From Fodinicurvata sp. EGI_FJ10296 (GTDB lineage: Bacteria > Pseudomonadota > Alphaproteobacteria > DSM-16000 > Inquilinaceae): DNA of 64,000 bases. Positions 61,683 to 64,000 of this stretch are shown here, in pieces (position 1 is the stretch's first letter; each line of letters begins with the position of its first letter). The stretch covers positions 1 through 64,000 of the forward strand of contig NZ_JBFCVL010000012.1 of assembly GCF_040712075.1 (NCBI RefSeq), given 5' to 3'. The notes below the pieces were generated by a model. The model did no database searches. It saw only the letters and a list, made by a program, of their open reading frames with translations, and was not told where the DNA came from. The position numbers and the translations under genes were made by a program.

Positions 61683-63827
61683 TCACTGGCGGGCGTCGAG
61701 CAGGGCAAGAACCTCGGCCGCCGCCATGGGAATATTCGTACCCGGCCCATAGATCGCGGCGACGCCGGCTTCCATCAGCGCGTCATAGTCCTGCGGGGGA
61801 ATCACGCCGCCGCAGACGATCAGGATGTCGTCGCCGCCCTCGGCCTTGAGCGCCGCCGCCAGCGACGGCACGAGCGTCATGTGGCCGGCTGCCTGGCTGG
61901 AAACGCCGATTACATGGGCATCGTTCTCGATTGCCTGCCTTGCGGCTTCTTCCGGCGTCTGGAACAGCGGCCCGACATCCACGTCAAAGCCGATATCGGC
62001 GAAGGCTGTCGCGATCACCTTGGCGCCGCGGTCATGGCCGTCCTGGCCCAACTTGACCACCAGCAGGCGCGGCCGGCGCCCCTCGCGTTCGGCAAAAGCG
62101 GCGACGTCGGCCACGATTTTGGCGTATCCCTCGTCGCCCTCGTAAGCATGGCCATAGACGCCGCTGATCGAGCGGGTCACGGCCCGATGCCGGGTAAAAA
62201 CCCGCTCCAGCGCCTCGGTCATTTCGCCGACCGTCGCGCGCACGCGCGCCGCGTCAATCGACAGTTCCAGCAGGTTCCCCTGGCCGGATTCCGCAGCCCG
62301 CGTCAGCGCCGCCAACGCGGCATCGACGGCGCCCTGATCGCGGGTCCGGCGCAGGGCCGCCAGCCGTTCGGTCTGCGAGGCCAGCACCTGGGCGTTATCG
62401 ATGCTGAGCACGTCCACACGCTCGGGGTTTTCGACGGCATAGCGATTGACGCCGACGATCGTCTCCTCACCGCGGTCGATCCGGGCCTGCCGGCGGGTCG
62501 CCGATTCCTCGATCCGCAGCTTGGGCATGCCGACCGCCACCGCCTTGGTCATGCCGCCGAGCTCGTCGACCTCGCCGATCAGGGCGCGCGCGGCGTCCGC
62601 CAGATCGCGGGTCAGCGCTTCGACGTAATAGGATCCGCCCAGCGGGTCGATGACCTTGGGAATGCCGGTTTCCTCAGCCAGGATCAACTGCGTGTTGCGG
62701 GCGATGCGGGCAGAGAAATCCGTCGGCAGGCCCAGCGCCTCGTCGAAAGCGTTGGTGTGCAGGCTCTGCGTACCGCCCAGCACCGCTGCCATCGCCTCGA
62801 TGGTCGTCCGCACGACGTTGTTATAGGGGTCCTGTTCGGTCAGCGAGACGCCGGACGTCTGGCAATGGGTGCGCAGCATGCTGGACCGGGGGTCCTTTGG
62901 CGCGAATTCCCGTTCGATCATTTCCGCCCACAGCACCCGGGCGGCCCGCAGCTTTGCCACCTCCATGAAGAAATTCATGCCGATGCCGAAAAAGAACGAC
63001 AGGCGCGGTGCAAAGGCATCGACATCCAGACCGCGCGCGACCGCCGTGCGGACATATTCCAGCCCGTCGGCCAAGGTGAACGCCAGTTCCTCGACCGCCG
63101 TCGCGCCCGCTTCCTGCATGTGATAACCGCTGATCGAGATCGAGTTGAAGCGCGGCATGTTGGCGGCGGTGTATTCGATGACGTCGGCCACGATGCGCAT
63201 CGACGGTTCCGGCGGGAAAATATAGGTGTTGCGGACCATGAACTCCTTCAGAATGTCGTTCTGAATGGTGCCGCTGAGCGCCGACGGCGCGACGCCCTGC
63301 TCCTCGGCCGCAACGATGTAGCCCGCCAGCACCGGCAGGACAGCGCCGTTCATGGTCATCGACACCGACATCCGGTCCAGCGGGATCTGGTCGAACAGGA
63401 TCTTCATATCCTCGACGCTGTCGATCGCGACACCCGCCTTGCCAACATCGCCGACGACGCGCGGATGATCGCTGTCATAGCCGCGATGGGTCGCCAGATC
63501 GAACGCGACCGACAATCCCGACTGGCCGGCCGCCAGATTGGCCCGATAGAACGCGTTGCTGCGCTCCGCCGTGGCGAACCCGGCATACTGGCGCAGCGTC
63601 CAGGGGCGGTTGGTGTACATAGTGGCGCGGGGGCCGCGCACATACGGCGCCGTGCCGGGGGCGGAATTCAGTCCCGGCACACCTGCCAGATCGGCGGCCG
63701 TGTACAGCGGCTTGATGGTCAGCCCCTCCGGCGTCTCCCAGACGTGCGTGTGCAGCGGCTTGTCCTTCAACTCGCGCTGGGCAGCGTCCGCCCATGCCGC
63801 AAGGATGTCTTTGTCCGATCCGCTCAT
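61683..63827 (-). CDS. scpA: Methylmalonyl-CoA mutase, large subunit
   Basis: A 714-residue adenosylcobalamin enzyme that interconverts methylmalonyl-CoA and succinyl-CoA in propionate metabolism. The barrel domain has [21 protein letters not shown] (near 75), [15 protein letters not shown] (near 107) and [20 protein letters not shown]. The carboxyl domain (about 580-714) binds B12 through [22 protein letters not shown] (DxHxxG near 598), followed by [12 protein letters not shown] and [12 protein letters not shown]. Length and motifs are those of the active chain, without the small subunit or mutase-chaperone genes nearby. ATG at 63827 chosen; one six codons earlier is possible. Confidence 0.95.
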   Translation of the reverse strand: MSGSDKDILAAWADAAQRELKDKPLHTHVWETPEGLTIKPLYTAADLAGVPGLNSAPGTAPYVRGPRATMYTNRPWTLRQYAGFATAERSNAFYRANLAAGQSGLSVAFDLATHRGYDSDHPRVVGDVGKAGVAIDSVEDMKILFDQIPLDRMSVSMTMNGAVLPVLAGYIVAAEEQGVAPSALSGTIQNDILKEFMVRNTYIFPPEPSMRIVADVIEYTAANMPRFNSISISGYHMQEAGATAVEELAFTLADGLEYVRTAVARGLDVDAFAPRLSFFFGIGMNFFMEVAKLRAARVLWAEMIEREFAPKDPRSSMLRTHCQTSGVSLTEQDPYNNVVRTTIEAMAAVLGGTQSLHTNAFDEALGLPTDFSARIARNTQLILAEETGIPKVIDPLGGSYYVEALTRDLADAARALIGEVDELGGMTKAVAVGMPKLRIEESATRRQARIDRGEETIVGVNRYAVENPERVDVLSIDNAQVLASQTERLAALRRTRDQGAVDAALAALTRAAESGQGNLLELSIDAARVRATVGEMTEALERVFTRHRAVTRSISGVYGHAYEGDEGYAKIVADVAAFAEREGRRPRLLVVKLGQDGHDRGAKVIATAFADIGFDVDVGPLFQTPEEAARQAIENDAHVIGVSSQAAGHMTLVPSLAAALKAEGGDDILIVCGGVIPPQDYDALMEAGVAAIYGPGTNIPMAAAEVLALLDARQ

Positions 63828-64000
63828 GGCCTTACCCCGCAGCACCGCATTCCATCATTGCCGACATCCTACAGCGCCCGCCCCGGCCCGGTCCATCGTC
63901 GCGGCCCCTGTCTGGTGGGCATCTCACCAGGCGAGTCACGACACCGGGCGCCAAAAATATGTTGCATGCCGTGAAATGCAACTTTAAAGAGGAAATCCTT

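Noticed and set aside
61881-63974. A 697-codon open frame on the plus strand
   Set aside because: Antisense shadow of methylmalonyl-CoA mutase, whose motifs are all in place on the other strand.

Overview
The window looks like a chromosomal segment of a high-G+C alphaproteobacterium, most likely a Rhodospirillales/Rhodobacterales-type heterotroph. This is an inference from base composition, from four organic-acid or amine uptake systems of three families (two TRAP, one TTT, one NMT1-type ABC), from LysR/GntR/LacI control of small catabolic operons, and from a short palindromic intergenic repeat. No rRNA, prophage or CRISPR array is seen. One tRNA gene, tRNA-Arg(ACG), is present.

Layout. Positions 1-1.2 kb hold a truncated copy of a dispersed repeat, the wreck of a zinc alcohol dehydrogenase gene and a membrane-anchored SRPBCC protein. 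From 1.3 to 9.1 kb lies a catabolic block: a TRZ/ATZ-type amidohydrolase, a maleate-isomerase-family protein without its cysteines, an acyl-CoA ligase, a thioesterase, an M20-type hydrolase and a GntR regulator. A Xre-RES toxin-antitoxin pair interrupts it. From 9.2 to 14.9 kb come a flavin monooxygenase, a GT4 glycosyltransferase, a radical SAM protein and a fusion of a cyclic-nucleotide-binding domain to a CPBP membrane protease. A complete copy of the dispersed repeat follows (14.9-15.2 kb).

From 15.2 to 39 kb is a larger catabolic island: ABC transporter, quinone oxidoreductase, RidA, TRAP transporter, creatinase-like M24 protein, a second amidohydrolase, a three-subunit molybdenum hydroxylase, an ornithine-cyclodeaminase-like enzyme, a dihydroorotase-like enzyme, two MmgE/PrpD proteins, a TTT transporter and a LysR regulator. 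Four copies of one operator-like motif (about TGGATACAATNATCCA) lie in front of genes in both blocks. This suggests that one regulator, possibly the GntR protein at 8.4 kb, controls them as a single regulon. The enzyme set would fit hydroxylation, hydrolytic ring opening and deamination of a nitrogen heterocycle or cyclic amide, but the substrate cannot be read from sequence.

From 39.4 to 49.2 kb is a second, self-contained module: TRAP transporter, histidinol-dehydrogenase-family enzyme, SDR, LacI regulator, a 31-codon small ORF, a double cupin, a stand-alone MetE-like zinc domain, an alpha/beta hydrolase and an RraA-family protein. Many of its genes overlap by 4 bases. I do not recognise it as a described pathway, and it is the best candidate here for a new catabolic system. 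From 49.3 kb on are unlinked housekeeping and accessory genes: an OmpA-family protein with long acidic repeats, a secreted Cys-rich SH3 protein, YaiI, a broken alpha/beta hydrolase, an AAC(3)-like acetyltransferase, LysE, a GST, a LysR, a cupin, tRNA-Arg with duplicated 3'-end repeats, two transport-type membrane proteins and methylmalonyl-CoA mutase.

A recurring design feature is a strong G+C hairpin just after the solute-binding-protein gene of all four transport operons. These hairpins probably uncouple the high expression of the binding protein from that of the membrane subunits.
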